Source: Paracoccaceae bacterium (GTDB lineage: Bacteria > Pseudomonadota > Alphaproteobacteria > Rhodobacterales > Rhodobacteraceae). Taken from it: a stretch of 64,000 bases of DNA. The stretch covers positions 92,006 through 156,005 of the forward strand of contig WRPH01000008.1 in NCBI GenBank assembly GCA_009773375.1, read 5' to 3'. The notes under the pieces are model-generated. The model was not told the origin of the DNA. It made no database searches and saw nothing but the letters and a program-made list of their open reading frames with translations. Positions within the stretch are counted from its first letter, which is position 1. Each line of letters begins with the position of its first letter. Both the position numbers and the translations under genes were made by a program. Shown piece after piece: positions 46,384-55,350 of the stretch.

Positions 46384-49300
46384 TCCGACGCCCCCAGCAT
46401 CGCGGCGATGGAATTGCGCCGGGTGATCCAGAGGCCCGCGTCGTGCAAAGCCTGAAACCGGGCTTGCAAGGCGGCGAGGGCGGCGGGGTTTTCGGCCTGC
46501 ATGAAGTCAACCAGATCGGCACGACCCAGTGTTGCTTCGTGATACAAATCAAACAGATGCGCCGGGACATCGCGGGTCAGATGGGCGTAGGCGGCAAGGT
46601 TATCCAAGGTGGCGGTGATCTCGGCGGCACCGCGAAAGCCGTGGCGCATCATGCCAGTGGCCCAAGCCGGGTTTGCGGCGCGGGCGCGCACCACGCGACC
46701 GATTTCTTCGGCCACCAGACGCGCTTGCGGCGCATCCGGGCGGCTGGCGTCGATGTGGTAAAGCGCGGGCGTGGCAGCTCCGATTGCGGCCATCGCGGCA
46801 GCAAACCCGCCTTCATGCGCGGCGTAGTCGGGAGCAAGCAGGATGTCGGTTTCGACCAGATCCTGAATATGCGCGTAGCCGTCGGCATTGCGCAGGCGGT
46901 CTTCCAGAGCGGCGCGATTGTGCTGGGTCTGACCCTTGGCATCGATGGTCCAATCTGACCCCGACAGCCACGCCTCGCCCGCCGCCGCGCGGCCTTCGGC
47001 GCTGTAATCTTCCAGCGCGGGTTCCATGCCCATGCCATAAAGGCCGGGTTTCGGGCCGAACACGCGCGGACCGGCGGCCAGATAGGGGTTCATGTCAGCC
47101 GCCTCGTCGCGCGCTGCCAAAGCCGCAGCCCCGGCATCGAAGAGCTGCGACAGCCCGCCGAACACATCGCGGAACAGACCCGACACCCGCAGCGTCACGT
47201 CAATCCGTGGCCGCCCCAGCAAGGCAAGCGGTACGACTTCAAAGCCGGAGACCCGTTCTGATCCTTCGTCCCATTTCGGCGCAAGCCCGGCGAGGTGCAT
47301 CGCCATCGCCAGCTCTTCGCCCGCCGTGCGCATCGTCGCCGACCCCCACAAGTCGATCACCAGACCGCGCGGCCAGTCGCCCTTGTCTTGCAGATGACGG
47401 CGCAACAGTTCTTCGGCCAGCTTGACGCCTTGAGCATGTGCCCCGCGTGACGGGACGGCGCGCGGATCGACGGAATAGAGGTTGCGCCCGGTCGGCAGCA
47501 CGTCAGACCGCCCCCGCCACGGGCTGCCCGATGGGCCAGCGGTGACGCGGTGGCCCGCAAGGGCTGCCAGCAGGCCTTCGGTTTCCCCCGGCGCTTGGCC
47601 ATAGATGTGCAGGCCGTCGCCGAACTGGCTTTCCTTGATATCGCAGACAAAACGGTCGATGCGGGTGATCGCCTCGGCCGCGCTGGCGTTTTGATCCAAC
47701 CCCAGATCGGCCTCTACCCCCGAGGCTTGCGCCTCGTCACGGATGGTGGCGATCAGGCGATTGCGCCGGGCCGGGTCAAGGCCATCGGCGGTGGAGTATT
47801 CATCCAGCAGTCGTTCCAACCGCAGCAGACCGTCGGGCGTGGCACTTTGCGCCAAGGGTGGCGGCATGTGGCCCAACGTGACAGCCCCGATGCGCCGCTT
47901 GGCCTGTGCGGCTTCACCGGGGTCGTTGACGATGAAGGGGTAGATCACCGGCAGCGCACCCGTCAGCGCCTCTGGCCAGCAATCGGTTGAAAGTGCAACG
48001 GATTTCCCCGGCAGCCATTCCAGCGTGCCATGCGCGCCAATGTGGACCAGCGCATGCAGGCCTTGCGCGCGCAGCCACAGGTAAAAGGCGACATAGGCAT
48101 GGCGCGGGGTGCGGGCGAGATCGTGGTAATCGGTTTCCCGCTGGTCCACGGTGCCGCGTTCGGGTTGCAGGGCGATAAGCGCTTCCCCTGCGCGGGTGGC
48201 GGCGAAATGGAACTGGCCGTTTTGCACGAGGGGGTCGGTTTCGGGGGCGCCCCAAGCGGCGGTCAGGGCGGCTTGCAGCGGTTCCGGCAGCGTGGACAAG
48301 ACAGCTTTGTAAGCCTCCAGCGGCCAGCTTAGGGTTTGGCGGATCAGGGTTTGGCCGAGCTCTTTGGCGGGGCAAACCGGATAGCCTGCGGCGGCCAAAG
48401 TCGCGGTCAGCGCCTCGGTCGAGGCCAGCGCATCAAGACCCACCGCATGGGCGATCTGGTCGGGCCTGCCGGGATAGGTCGAAAGGATCACCGCCAGCTT
48501 GCGCTGCGGCGCGGGGGTTTCGGCCAGTCGGTGCCAGCCCAGAACCCGATCCACCACCGCCTGCACGCGGGCGGGATCGGCGCGGTGGGCAAACCGGGAA
48601 AATTGCAGATACGGGTCGCGCTTGCCGGGGGATTTGAAGCTGATCACACCGGCGAAGACACGGCCATCGACCTCGGGCAGCACCACATGCATCGCCAGAT
48701 CGGCGGGGGAAAGGCCGCGTTCCGACGCCGCCCAATCCCGACGCCGCGCGGTGGAAAGCGCAACCTGAAACACCGGGCAACCGGCGGCATCGAGAGGGGT
48801 GGAGCCATCGGCCAGCCGCGCCGAAAATGCGGTGGCGTTGACAATGGCAACCGGGCGCAGATGCGCAAGCGCAACACGCAGGAATGCGGGGGCGCCGGGG
48901 GCCTTCAGCGATGGCGCAAACACCCCAAAGGCTTGCAGGCCGCGCGCCCGAAAGCTGCGGATCAGCGCATCGACAGGGTCGGTGTCGGCAGCGGTCAGAT
49001 AGCTGCGGTAGAAGATGACGGCCACGGCAGGCCCGGTGATGTCAGGCGGTTGGATCACGCCTTGGTCAGGATCATACCAACCACAATCGGGCATGGTTTT
49101 ATCGCCCATGACCGGCCCGGCATAAAGCCCCGCCGCCAAGGACAGTTGCGCCAAAGCCGCCTGTGCCGCCACCGCGCCGCCCGCATCACACAGCGCCGAC
49201 AAGCGCCGCAAGGTGCTGATCGGCAAGGTAGAATAGCCATCCAGCGCCGTGTCTTCGCGACCATCGGCAGGCAGCACGGCCAGCGCGATGCCCTGACGCC

Positions 49301-49628
49301 GGGCAAGATCCTGCAGCTGCATCAGACCATAAGACCAATAGTTTTCACCGCCGATCAGCCGCACCAGAAGGCCTTTGACCCCCGGCAGGGTCTGCTGAAC
49401 ATAGGTGTCCACCGACATCGGGTGTTTGAGCGCAACAAGGTTCGCCAAGCGCAAGGAGGGCAGCTTTCCAGCCTCCCCGCTTTGATTTGCACGATGCCAG
49501 CCCGCCGCGAAAGCGCCAAGGTCGCTGTCGGAAAACGACAAAACCACCAGCTCGGCAGGGGATTGCCCCAGATCGAACGGGGTTTCAGTATCCTCCAGCC
49601 CATGGCTTTCGCGGAAGACGACGTGCAT
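46380..49628 (-). CDS. cobN: cobaltochelatase large subunit CobN
   Basis: A 1082-residue CobN/BchH-family protein. Landmarks are VAVIFYRSYLTAADTDPVDALIRSF (read in parts) near residue 210, HIGAHGTLEWLPGKSVALS near 540 and the C-terminal GYAHIQDLVETDILLAPDYAAHEGGF. It binds hydrogenobyrinic acid a,c-diamide and cobalt; the AAA+ partners CobS and CobT are not in this window. It is somewhat shorter than the Pseudomonas protein (about 1270, from memory), with no visible break. It follows cobW by three bases. Confidence 0.96.
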   Translation of the reverse strand: MHVVFRESHGLEDTETPFDLGQSPAELVVLSFSDSDLGAFAAGWHRANQSGEAGKLPSLRLANLVALKHPMSVDTYVQQTLPGVKGLLVRLIGGENYWSYGLMQLQDLARRQGIALAVLPADGREDTALDGYSTLPISTLRRLSALCDAGGAVAAQAALAQLSLAAGLYAGPVMGDKTMPDCGWYDPDQGVIQPPDITGPAVAVIFYRSYLTAADTDPVDALIRSFRARGLQAFGVFAPSLKAPGAPAFLRVALAHLRPVAIVNATAFSARLADGSTPLDAAGCPVFQVALSTARRRDWAASERGLSPADLAMHVVLPEVDGRVFAGVISFKSPGKRDPYLQFSRFAHRADPARVQAVVDRVLGWHRLAETPAPQRKLAVILSTYPGRPDQIAHAVGLDALASTEALTATLAAAGYPVCPAKELGQTLIRQTLSWPLEAYKAVLSTLPEPLQAALTAAWGAPETDPLVQNGQFHFAATRAGEALIALQPERGTVDQRETDYHDLARTPRHAYVAFYLWLRAQGLHALVHIGAHGTLEWLPGKSVALSTDCWPEALTGALPVIYPFIVNDPGEAAQAKRRIGAVTLGHMPPPLAQSATPDGLLRLERLLDEYSTADGLDPARRNRLIATIRDEAQASGVEADLGLDQNASAAEAITRIDRFVCDIKESQFGDGLHIYGQAPGETEGLLAALAGHRVTAGPSGSPWRGRSDVLPTGRNLYSVDPRAVPSRGAHAQGVKLAEELLRRHLQDKGDWPRGLVIDLWGSATMRTAGEELAMAMHLAGLAPKWDEGSERVSGFEVVPLALLGRPRIDVTLRVSGLFRDVFGGLSQLFDAGAAALAARDEAADMNPYLAAGPRVFGPKPGLYGMGMEPALEDYSAEGRAAAGEAWLSGSDWTIDAKGQTQHNRAALEDRLRNADGYAHIQDLVETDILLAPDYAAHEGGFAAAMAAIGAATPALYHIDASRPDAPQARLVAEEIGRVVRARAANPAWATGMMRHGFRGAAEITATLDNLAAYAHLTRDVPAHLFDLYHEATLGRADLVDFMQAENPAALAALQARFQALHDAGLWITRRNSIAAMLGASE

Positions 49629-49631
49629 GGC

Positions 49632-50666
49632 TCAGGCCCCCAGCACAGCGCGGATGGCGGCCAGATCGACGTGATCATGCTCGGCGATCACCACAAGCTG
49701 ACCCTGCCGCGGGCTGCTGCCCCAAGGCCGGTCAAACTGATGCCGCACCCGCGCACCCACCGCCTGCACCAACAGCCGCATCGGCTTGCCGGTGACAGCG
49801 ACATAGCCCTTCACCCGCAGGATGTTCTGTTCCGTGGCAAGCCGCTGGATCGCCGCGACCAAAGCATCGATATCGCTGATTTCCGGCAGGTCGATGACGA
49901 CGGTGTCGAAATCGTCATGTTCGTGATCGTCGTGGCCATCGTGATGCGACGGGCGCGCGGCCAGATCATCTTCGGCGCGGGAATTCAGGCCAAGGATCAG
50001 CGCCGGGTCAATGATGCCTTCGCTCATCGACAGGATCGGAATCGGGCGCGGGCTTTCGGCCATGATCACCGCACGGGCCGCAGCAAGACCCGCGTCACCC
50101 GCCAGATCGGCCTTTGACATCAGGATGATGTCGGCACAGGCGATCTGATCTTCGAAGACTTCGGACAGCGGGGTTTCGTGATCCAGACTGGGATCAGCCA
50201 TGCGCTGCGCGTCCACCGCCGCGACATTCGGTGCAAAGCGGCCAGCGGCAACCGCCTCGGCATCGGCCAGGGCGATCACGCCATCAACGGTGATCTTCGA
50301 GCGGATCGCAGGCCAGTCGAACGCCTTCAGCAGAGGCTTCGGCAAGGCAAGGCCCGAGGTTTCGATCAGAATGTGATCGGGGCGCTGCGGCAGCGCCATC
50401 AGCGCCTCAATCGTCGGGATGAAGTCATCGGCGACGGTGCAGCAGATGCAGCCGTTGGCGAGTTCGACAATGTTTTCAACCGGACAGTTTTCATCGGCAC
50501 AGGATTTCAGGATGTCGCCATCCACCCCGACAGTACCGAATTCGTTGACCAGAATAGCCAGCCGCTTGCCCTGCGGATTGGCCATCAGGTGCCGGATCAG
50601 CGTGGTTTTACCCGCGCCCAGAAAGCCGGTAATCACAGTGACGGGGATTTTTGCCAGATCAGACAT
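49632..50666 (-). CDS. cobW: CobW GTPase, metal chaperone of the cob operon
   Basis: A 344-residue G3E GTPase. Walker A is GFLGAGKTT at residues 14-22, the metal motif C-x-C-C is C73/C75/C76 in NGCICCTV, and a His/Asp-rich stretch (HHDGHDDHEHDD) near residue 255 probably binds Co2+. CobW is thought to deliver cobalt to the CobNST chelatase. The ATG lies inside the end of the upstream DUF1636 gene (8-base overlap), so the two are coupled. Confidence 0.95.
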   Translation of the reverse strand: MSDLAKIPVTVITGFLGAGKTTLIRHLMANPQGKRLAILVNEFGTVGVDGDILKSCADENCPVENIVELANGCICCTVADDFIPTIEALMALPQRPDHILIETSGLALPKPLLKAFDWPAIRSKITVDGVIALADAEAVAAGRFAPNVAAVDAQRMADPSLDHETPLSEVFEDQIACADIILMSKADLAGDAGLAAARAVIMAESPRPIPILSMSEGIIDPALILGLNSRAEDDLAARPSHHDGHDDHEHDDFDTVVIDLPEISDIDALVAAIQRLATEQNILRVKGYVAVTGKPMRLLVQAVGARVRHQFDRPWGSSPRQGQLVVIAEHDHVDLAAIRAVLGA

Positions 50667-51036
50667 TTGAAGGCTCCAAAGGGGGAATAATCGGCGGGAT
50701 TCGGGCAAGACTTTGCTTGCGGAAGATCACCGGGCGGGCGCGCCACGGCACAAGGCCATCGGGTGCGGCAACATAAGCAGCAGCACCGGCCAGAATTTCG
50801 GTGGCATCGGCTTCTGTCAGCCGGCCATAAACGTAAGACCACCGGCCAGGAGCCGACAGCGCCACAGCCGCGCCAGAGTTGCAGGCCGACAGGCATTCAA
50901 CGCCGACGATGCGCAGACCTTCGGGGACTTCACCCGCGATCAGTGCGGCATGAAGCCGTGCGCCCGGCACGGGGCGGCCATCTTCAACCGGCTCTCCGGC
51001 TTTGCAGGTGGTGCAGACGTGCAGCGTTACGGTCAT
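50659..51036 (-). CDS. DUF1636 Cys-rich protein, copy 2
   Basis: A 125-residue paralogue of the 37.7-kb protein, with the same cysteine pattern C8-x2-C11 and C48-x3-C52 (HVCTTC and ECLSAC) and the same YVYGRLTEAD hydrophobic block, plus an extended C-terminus rich in Ile/Pro. It is the first gene after the third riboswitch and overlaps cobW, so its expression is B12-regulated together with CobW and CobN. A role in cobalt or cluster handling is inferred from position only. Confidence 0.85.
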   Translation of the reverse strand: MTVTLHVCTTCKAGEPVEDGRPVPGARLHAALIAGEVPEGLRIVGVECLSACNSGAAVALSAPGRWSYVYGRLTEADATEILAGAAAYVAAPDGLVPWRARPVIFRKQSLARIPPIIPPLEPSNV

Positions 51037-51137
51037 CGGCCAACCCAGTTGCGGCAAGACGGGAATGGCCAGAGCAAGCGCAGAACGCGCAAAGCCTGCT
51101 GGTTGCGGAAAACACCCCGTCCGCCCGTTCAGTTCAT

Positions 51138-51290
51138 GCGCTGGCAGGTCTCCCGGCTTGCGGATCCGGGGTTTCCCCCACGGCGGCCTGCCTTCCCGGA
51201 TTGCTCCAGTGGCATCAGGCAACCTCTCCGGTCACGGTCGCGGGGGCGGCAGCTTTCGGGGTTGCCCCCTTTCGCATTCCCTCTTCGCCT
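51138..51290 (-). promoter_or_regulatory. cobalamin riboswitch controlling DUF1636-cobW-cobN-cobGHIJ
   Basis: Minus-strand RNA with B12 box AGCCGGGAGACCTGCC at 51143-51158, TGCCACTGG near 51206-51215 and CCGCCCCCGCGACCGTGACCGG near 51229-51250 (read in parts). Further downstream GGGGTGT near 51114-51120 could pair with ACCCC of the aptamer (about 51258-51267). Unlike the other two switches, the SD is about 100 bases from the aptamer, so the mechanism may be transcriptional. The 326-base gap also holds the divergent cobO promoter. Confidence 0.88.
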
Positions 51291-51362
51291 GTCATAGACA
51301 GGAACCAGCGCGGCTTCACCTCTTGGCAGAACCACGCGCCTTGTCAAGCAACGGATGGCCCC

Positions 51363-52013
51363 ATGTCTGACCCCCTGCCCCCCTCGGAAACCGAACACGA
51401 CGCATCAGGTGATGAAAACGCCCGCCACGCCCGCAAGATGGCCAAGAAGAAGGCCGCGCGTGACAAGATCATGGCCGGCAAGGCTGGTGACAAAGGCCTG
51501 ATCATCGTCCATACCGGCGCGGGCAAGGGCAAATCCTCCAGCGGATTCGGCATGATTCTGCGCTGCATCGCGCATGAAATGCCCTGCGCGGTGGTGCAAT
51601 TCATCAAAGGTGCGTGGGATACCGGCGAGCGGCGGATCATCGAGACGCATTTCGCCGACCTGTGCGAATTTCACGCCATGGGTGAAGGCTTCACCTGGGA
51701 AACCCAGGATCGGGAGCGCGATATCGCGATGGCCCGTAAGGGCTGGGAGAAGGCGAAAGAGTTGATCCGCGACCCCGATATTCGCTTCGTGCTGCTGGAT
51801 GAAATCAACATCGCGCTGCGCTATGACTATCTGGATATCGCCGAGGTGCTGGCGTTTCTGGCCACTGAAAAGCCGCCGCTGACCCATGTGGTGCTGACCG
51901 GCCGCAACGCCAAGCCCGAGTTGATCGAGGCCGCTGATCTGGTCACCGAAATGACTCTGATCAAACACCCGTTCCGCTCGGGCATCAAAGCCCAGCCGGG
52001 GGTGGAGTTCTGA
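51363..52013 (+). CDS. cobO: cob(I)yrinic acid a,c-diamide adenosyltransferase
   Basis: A 216-residue CobA/CobO/BtuR-type adenosyltransferase. The P-loop is HTGAGKGKSSSGFG, and the family block QFIKGAWDTGERRIIE and LLDEINIALRYDYLD follow. It transfers the adenosyl group from ATP to Co(I). The N-terminal 40 residues are charged and variable, as usual. The ATG at 51363 was chosen over a long upstream frame that crosses the riboswitch. Confidence 0.95.
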   Translation: MSDPLPPSETEHDASGDENARHARKMAKKKAARDKIMAGKAGDKGLIIVHTGAGKGKSSSGFGMILRCIAHEMPCAVVQFIKGAWDTGERRIIETHFADLCEFHAMGEGFTWETQDRERDIAMARKGWEKAKELIRDPDIRFVLLDEINIALRYDYLDIAEVLAFLATEKPPLTHVVLTGRNAKPELIEAADLVTEMTLIKHPFRSGIKAQPGVEF

Positions 52014-52042
52014 CAGGTCGCCCCCGACGACAGGGCGCAAAG

Positions 52043-52117
52043 GGGGCCAGCCCCCTCACCACATTGGCCAAGGCCAATGTGGCTTACCCCCGGGATATTT
52101 GAGCCAAGATGAAAGTA
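52043..52117 (+). repeat. bipartite-hairpin intergenic repeat, copy 1
   Basis: The unit has an AGGGGGC-CA-GCCCCCT hairpin (52043-52058), then a perfect 11-bp palindrome CCACATTGGCC-AA-GGCCAATGTGG (52061-52084), then CCCCCGGGATATTTGAGCC and AAGATGAAAG. The same layout, with a different second stem, recurs at 60018-60089. It follows cobO and probably ends its transcript. Confidence 0.7.
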
Positions 52118-52192
52118 ACGGAATGTTAAGTTTGTCCTGCGAATCTGATCTTGCCGAACAGGGGGGGACCCCGATGACGGCCCAAGGTGAAA

Positions 52193-52233
52193 GCGCAACA
52201 CCTCCCCCGAGCAATCGGCCCGAGGTGTTGCGC
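52193..52233. repeat. 12-bp perfect hairpin inside the cobO-cobQ gap
   Basis: GCGCAACACCTC (52193-52204) pairs exactly with GAGGTGTTGCGC (52222-52233) around a 17-nt loop. It lies between the two oppositely oriented copies of the AAGATGAAAG-type repeat end. It could be a terminator or part of a composite palindromic element. Confidence 0.55.
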
Positions 52234-52243
52234 CGTCCTTTGG

Positions 52244-52269
52244 CTTTCATCTTGGCTTCAAATATCCCC
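52244..52269 (-). repeat. inverted partial copy of the bipartite-hairpin repeat end
   Basis: CTTTCATCTTGGCTTCAAAT followed by ATCCCC is the reverse complement of the end of copy 1 (52094-52117) with one inserted T. The two copies face each other across 126 bases, which makes the whole 52043-52269 segment a composite inverted repeat. It ends about 50 bases before cobQ. Confidence 0.6.
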
Positions 52270-52316
52270 GCCGGAGGCTCCCGCCCCGGAGACAAGCTCT
52301 GCGTTTGGGGATGGCA

Positions 52317-53762
52317 ATGAAGGCGATCATGATTCAGGGTGCCGGTTCCAACGTCGGCAAGTCGCTGCTGGTGGCGGGGCTGTGTCGGGCGGCGCGGTTG
52401 CGCGGGCTGTCGGTGGCACCGTTCAAGCCGCAGAATATGTCAAACAATGCCGCCGTGACCGCAGACGGCGGCGAGATCGGCCGCGCGCAGGCGTTGCAGG
52501 CGCTGGCTTGCGGGCTGGAGCCGCACACCGATATGAACCCGGTGCTGTTGAAGCCGGAAAGTGAAACCGGCAGTCAGGTCGTGGTGCAGGGCAAGCGCAT
52601 CGCCACGGTGAAGGCGCGCGATTATGCCGCGTTGAAGCCCAGTCTGATGGCCCCGGTGTTGGACAGTTTTAATCGCTTGAAATCGCAGCATGATCTGGTG
52701 ATTGTCGAGGGTGCCGGATCGCCTGCGGAAGTGAATTTGCGCAGTGGCGACATTGCGAATATGGGCTTTGCGCGCGCGGCCGATTGCCCGGTGATCCTGA
52801 CCGGAGATATCGACCGTGGCGGGGTGATTGCGCAGATCGTCGGCTCTCAGGCGGTCCTGGACCCGGCCGACAACGCGATGATCGCGGGTTTTTTGATCAA
52901 CAAGTTCCGTGGTGATCCGCGACTGTTCGACGATGGCTACCGTCTGATCGAGGCGCGCACCGGCTGGCGCGGCTTTGGCGTGGTGCCGTTCTTTGCTGAT
53001 GCGTCAAGACTGCCTGCCGAGGATGCGCTGGATCTGCCGAAAGGCACCGCGCGCGCGGGCTACAGGATTGCCGCGCTGACCCTGTCACGCATCGCGAACT
53101 TTGACGATCTGGACCCCCTGGCGCAAGAACCGGGCGTCAGCCTGACGATGATCCGGGCGGGCGAGGTGATTCCGTGTGACACCGATCTGGTAATAATTCC
53201 GGGGTCGAAATCCACCCGTGGCGATCTGGCTTTTCTGCGGGCGCAGGGGTGGGACATTGATCTGGCGGCGCATCTGCGGCGGGGTGGCAGGGTTCTGGGG
53301 ATTTGTGGCGGCTATCAGATGCTTGGCCAGATCGTGCGCGACCCGGACGGCATCGAAGGCGCGGCCGGTGAGACGCCCGGCCTGGCGGCTCTGGCGATTG
53401 AAACCGTGATGACGCCCGACAAACGCCTGTCCCGGATCGACGCCATTCACGCCGCCACGAAGCTGCCGATGCAGGGCTATGAAATTCACATCGGGCGGTC
53501 GGATGGGCCTGATCGCGCGCGACCCTTTGCCTATGTCGATGGTCAGCCCGAGGGCGCTGTTTCGGCGGATGGCCGGGTGATGGGCAGCTATCTGCACGGC
53601 ATGTTTGCCAATGATGGCTTCCGGGCCGGTTTTCTGCGCCAGATCGGGGCGGCGGCGTCAGGGCTTGCCTATGGCGCGGGGGTGGAGGCGGTGCTCGACG
53701 CGCTGGCAGCACATCTGGAGCAGCACATTGACGTCACCGACCTGCTGGCACTGGCACGTTAG
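52317..53762 (+). CDS. cobQ: cobyric acid synthase
   Basis: A 481-residue ATP- and glutamine-dependent amidase. The N-terminal P-loop-like domain has [18 protein letters not shown] and [14 protein letters not shown]; the C-terminal glutaminase has the nucleophile in [11 protein letters not shown] and His in YLHGMF. It amidates side chains b, d, e and g. I use the ATG at 52317 with GGGG six bases upstream; an ATG at 52311 is possible. The stop overlaps the convergent bluB stop by four bases. Confidence 0.95.
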   Translation: MKAIMIQGAGSNVGKSLLVAGLCRAARLRGLSVAPFKPQNMSNNAAVTADGGEIGRAQALQALACGLEPHTDMNPVLLKPESETGSQVVVQGKRIATVKARDYAALKPSLMAPVLDSFNRLKSQHDLVIVEGAGSPAEVNLRSGDIANMGFARAADCPVILTGDIDRGGVIAQIVGSQAVLDPADNAMIAGFLINKFRGDPRLFDDGYRLIEARTGWRGFGVVPFFADASRLPAEDALDLPKGTARAGYRIAALTLSRIANFDDLDPLAQEPGVSLTMIRAGEVIPCDTDLVIIPGSKSTRGDLAFLRAQGWDIDLAAHLRRGGRVLGICGGYQMLGQIVRDPDGIEGAAGETPGLAALAIETVMTPDKRLSRIDAIHAATKLPMQGYEIHIGRSDGPDRARPFAYVDGQPEGAVSADGRVMGSYLHGMFANDGFRAGFLRQIGAAASGLAYGAGVEAVLDALAAHLEQHIDVTDLLALAR

Positions 53763-54382
53763 CGCAGCTGCCATTCGGTTTCGGCATTGGCTTGCCAGCC
53801 AGTGCGGTGCAACAGCGGCGTGTCGTCGGTGAATTCGGGATGGCCAATGCAGAGGTAGGCGGCGAACTCCCAGCCTTGCGGCACGGCCAGTAACGCTTCG
53901 ATCCCATGCGGATCGAGGATCGACACCATCCCCAGCCCAAGGTTTTCGGCCCGCGCCGCCAGCCATAGCGTATGGATCGCCATCGCGGTAGATTGGCGCA
54001 GGGTTTCCGGCAAGGTCTGGCGGCCAAGGCCGTGGCCTGCCTCGGGGTTCACTTCGGTAAACACCGCCAGTTGCACCGGAGCCTGTTCCAGCCCGGCGAG
54101 TTTCAGTGCCAGATATTCGGCGTGTTTGTCGTCGATATACAACTGCGCGGCTGCGGTGTTGCAGCGCAGGAAATTGGCCCGCACCTCGGCGCGCAGGGCC
54201 AGATCCTCCACCCGGATCACCCGCCATGGCCGGGCGTTGCCGACCGACGGCGCGCATTCCATCGTGGCGCGCAGGCCATCCAGCGTAGCTTCGTCAACCG
54301 GATCGGGCCGGAAGTGGCGGACATCACGACGCCAGCGCAGGATGCTGCGCAGGGTGATGGATTGTTCATGCGTGAACTGCAT
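53759..54382 (-). CDS. bluB: 5,6-dimethylbenzimidazole synthase
   Basis: A 207-residue flavin-destructase of the nitroreductase fold. Key blocks are [17 protein letters not shown] near residue 20, [17 protein letters not shown] and [20 protein letters not shown]. BluB cleaves reduced FMN with O2 to give the lower ligand of B12, again an aerobic feature. The ATG overlaps the cobD/cobC stop (TGATG). Confidence 0.95.
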   Translation of the reverse strand: MQFTHEQSITLRSILRWRRDVRHFRPDPVDEATLDGLRATMECAPSVGNARPWRVIRVEDLALRAEVRANFLRCNTAAAQLYIDDKHAEYLALKLAGLEQAPVQLAVFTEVNPEAGHGLGRQTLPETLRQSTAMAIHTLWLAARAENLGLGMVSILDPHGIEALLAVPQGWEFAAYLCIGHPEFTDDTPLLHRTGWQANAETEWQLR

Positions 54383-55341
54383 CAGGCGACCATCGCCTGC
54401 GCAAGTCGCGCCCATTCGCGCGCGCTGCCGGGCAGCCCCAGCCGCAGCCAACGGTTCGAATAGGGAAAAATCCGCGACCATATCTGCCGCTCGGCCAGCC
54501 GGTTCTGTGCCGTTTCTGCATCCGGGGTGTCGTAGGTACGGAACAATTCGCAGCCGCCAACCAGCGCCCAGCCTGCCGCCTTGGCCAAGGCGTCTGCTTG
54601 GTCCATCTCGGCCCGCAGGCGTTGGATGGTGGCTTCTGCCCATGCGGTATCGGCCAAGGCTGCGGCGCCGATCCGCAGCGCCGCACCATTGACCGGCCAC
54701 GGGCCAGAGATTTCCTCAAGCGCTGCGATGTCGGCGGCAGGGCCGATCACAAAGCCAAGCCGCACCCCGGCAAGGCCGTAGAATTTACCGAAGGATCGCA
54801 GCACCAGCAGGCCCGGCATTCCGGCATGGGGCGCGACGGAAAGCCCGGGCTGGGCGTCGGCAAAGCTTTCGTCCACCACCAGCCGCCCGACCTTGCCCGC
54901 CAGCTCCTGCAGATCAGAGGAAGCATAAAACCGGCCATCCGGGTTGTTGGGGTTGACCACCACCGCCAGATCGGCCCCGGCAAGCTGGCCGAACTGGCTG
55001 ACCTGTTCCACCTTCCAGCCAGCGGCGCGCAGGCTGGCGGCGTGCTCGTTATAGGTCGGGCCAAGCACGCGGGCATTTCCCCGCGGGGAAATCAGCGGGA
55101 TCATCTGGATCGCCGCCTGCGCCCCGGCGACAGCCAACATCGGCGCTTGCGTGCGATAGGCGCGGGCGGCCACATCCAGCAGAGCCTGCTTGGCGGAACG
55201 GGTTGGCAGCATCGTCCAATCCTCCGGCTGCAAGGACGGGATCGGATAGGGCACACGATTGATGCCGGTGGAGAGATCAATCCAGTCCGCACCACCAAAG
55301 CGCGCGATGGCTCCGTCAATATTGCCGCCGTGATCGCGCAT
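54382..55341 (-). CDS. cobD: L-threonine-O-3-phosphate decarboxylase
   Basis: A 319-residue fold-type I PLP enzyme, called cobC in alphaproteobacterial nomenclature. It starts MRDHGGNIDGAIARFG and has DLSTGINRVPYP, VVNPNNPDGRFY and the PLP-lysine segment RSFGKFYGLAGVRLGF. It makes (R)-1-aminopropan-2-ol phosphate for the nucleotide-loop linker. It lies nine bases after cbiB on the same strand. Confidence 0.93.
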   Translation of the reverse strand: MRDHGGNIDGAIARFGGADWIDLSTGINRVPYPIPSLQPEDWTMLPTRSAKQALLDVAARAYRTQAPMLAVAGAQAAIQMIPLISPRGNARVLGPTYNEHAASLRAAGWKVEQVSQFGQLAGADLAVVVNPNNPDGRFYASSDLQELAGKVGRLVVDESFADAQPGLSVAPHAGMPGLLVLRSFGKFYGLAGVRLGFVIGPAADIAALEEISGPWPVNGAALRIGAAALADTAWAEATIQRLRAEMDQADALAKAAGWALVGGCELFRTYDTPDAETAQNRLAERQIWSRIFPYSNRWLRLGLPGSAREWARLAQAMVA

Positions 55342-55350
55342 GTTTGCCCC

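Noticed and set aside
52099..52320. A 73-codon plus-strand frame between cobO and cobQ
   Set aside because: It lies across the inverted repeats and the 12-bp hairpin, so the frame is explained by repeat sequence; no SD precedes it.
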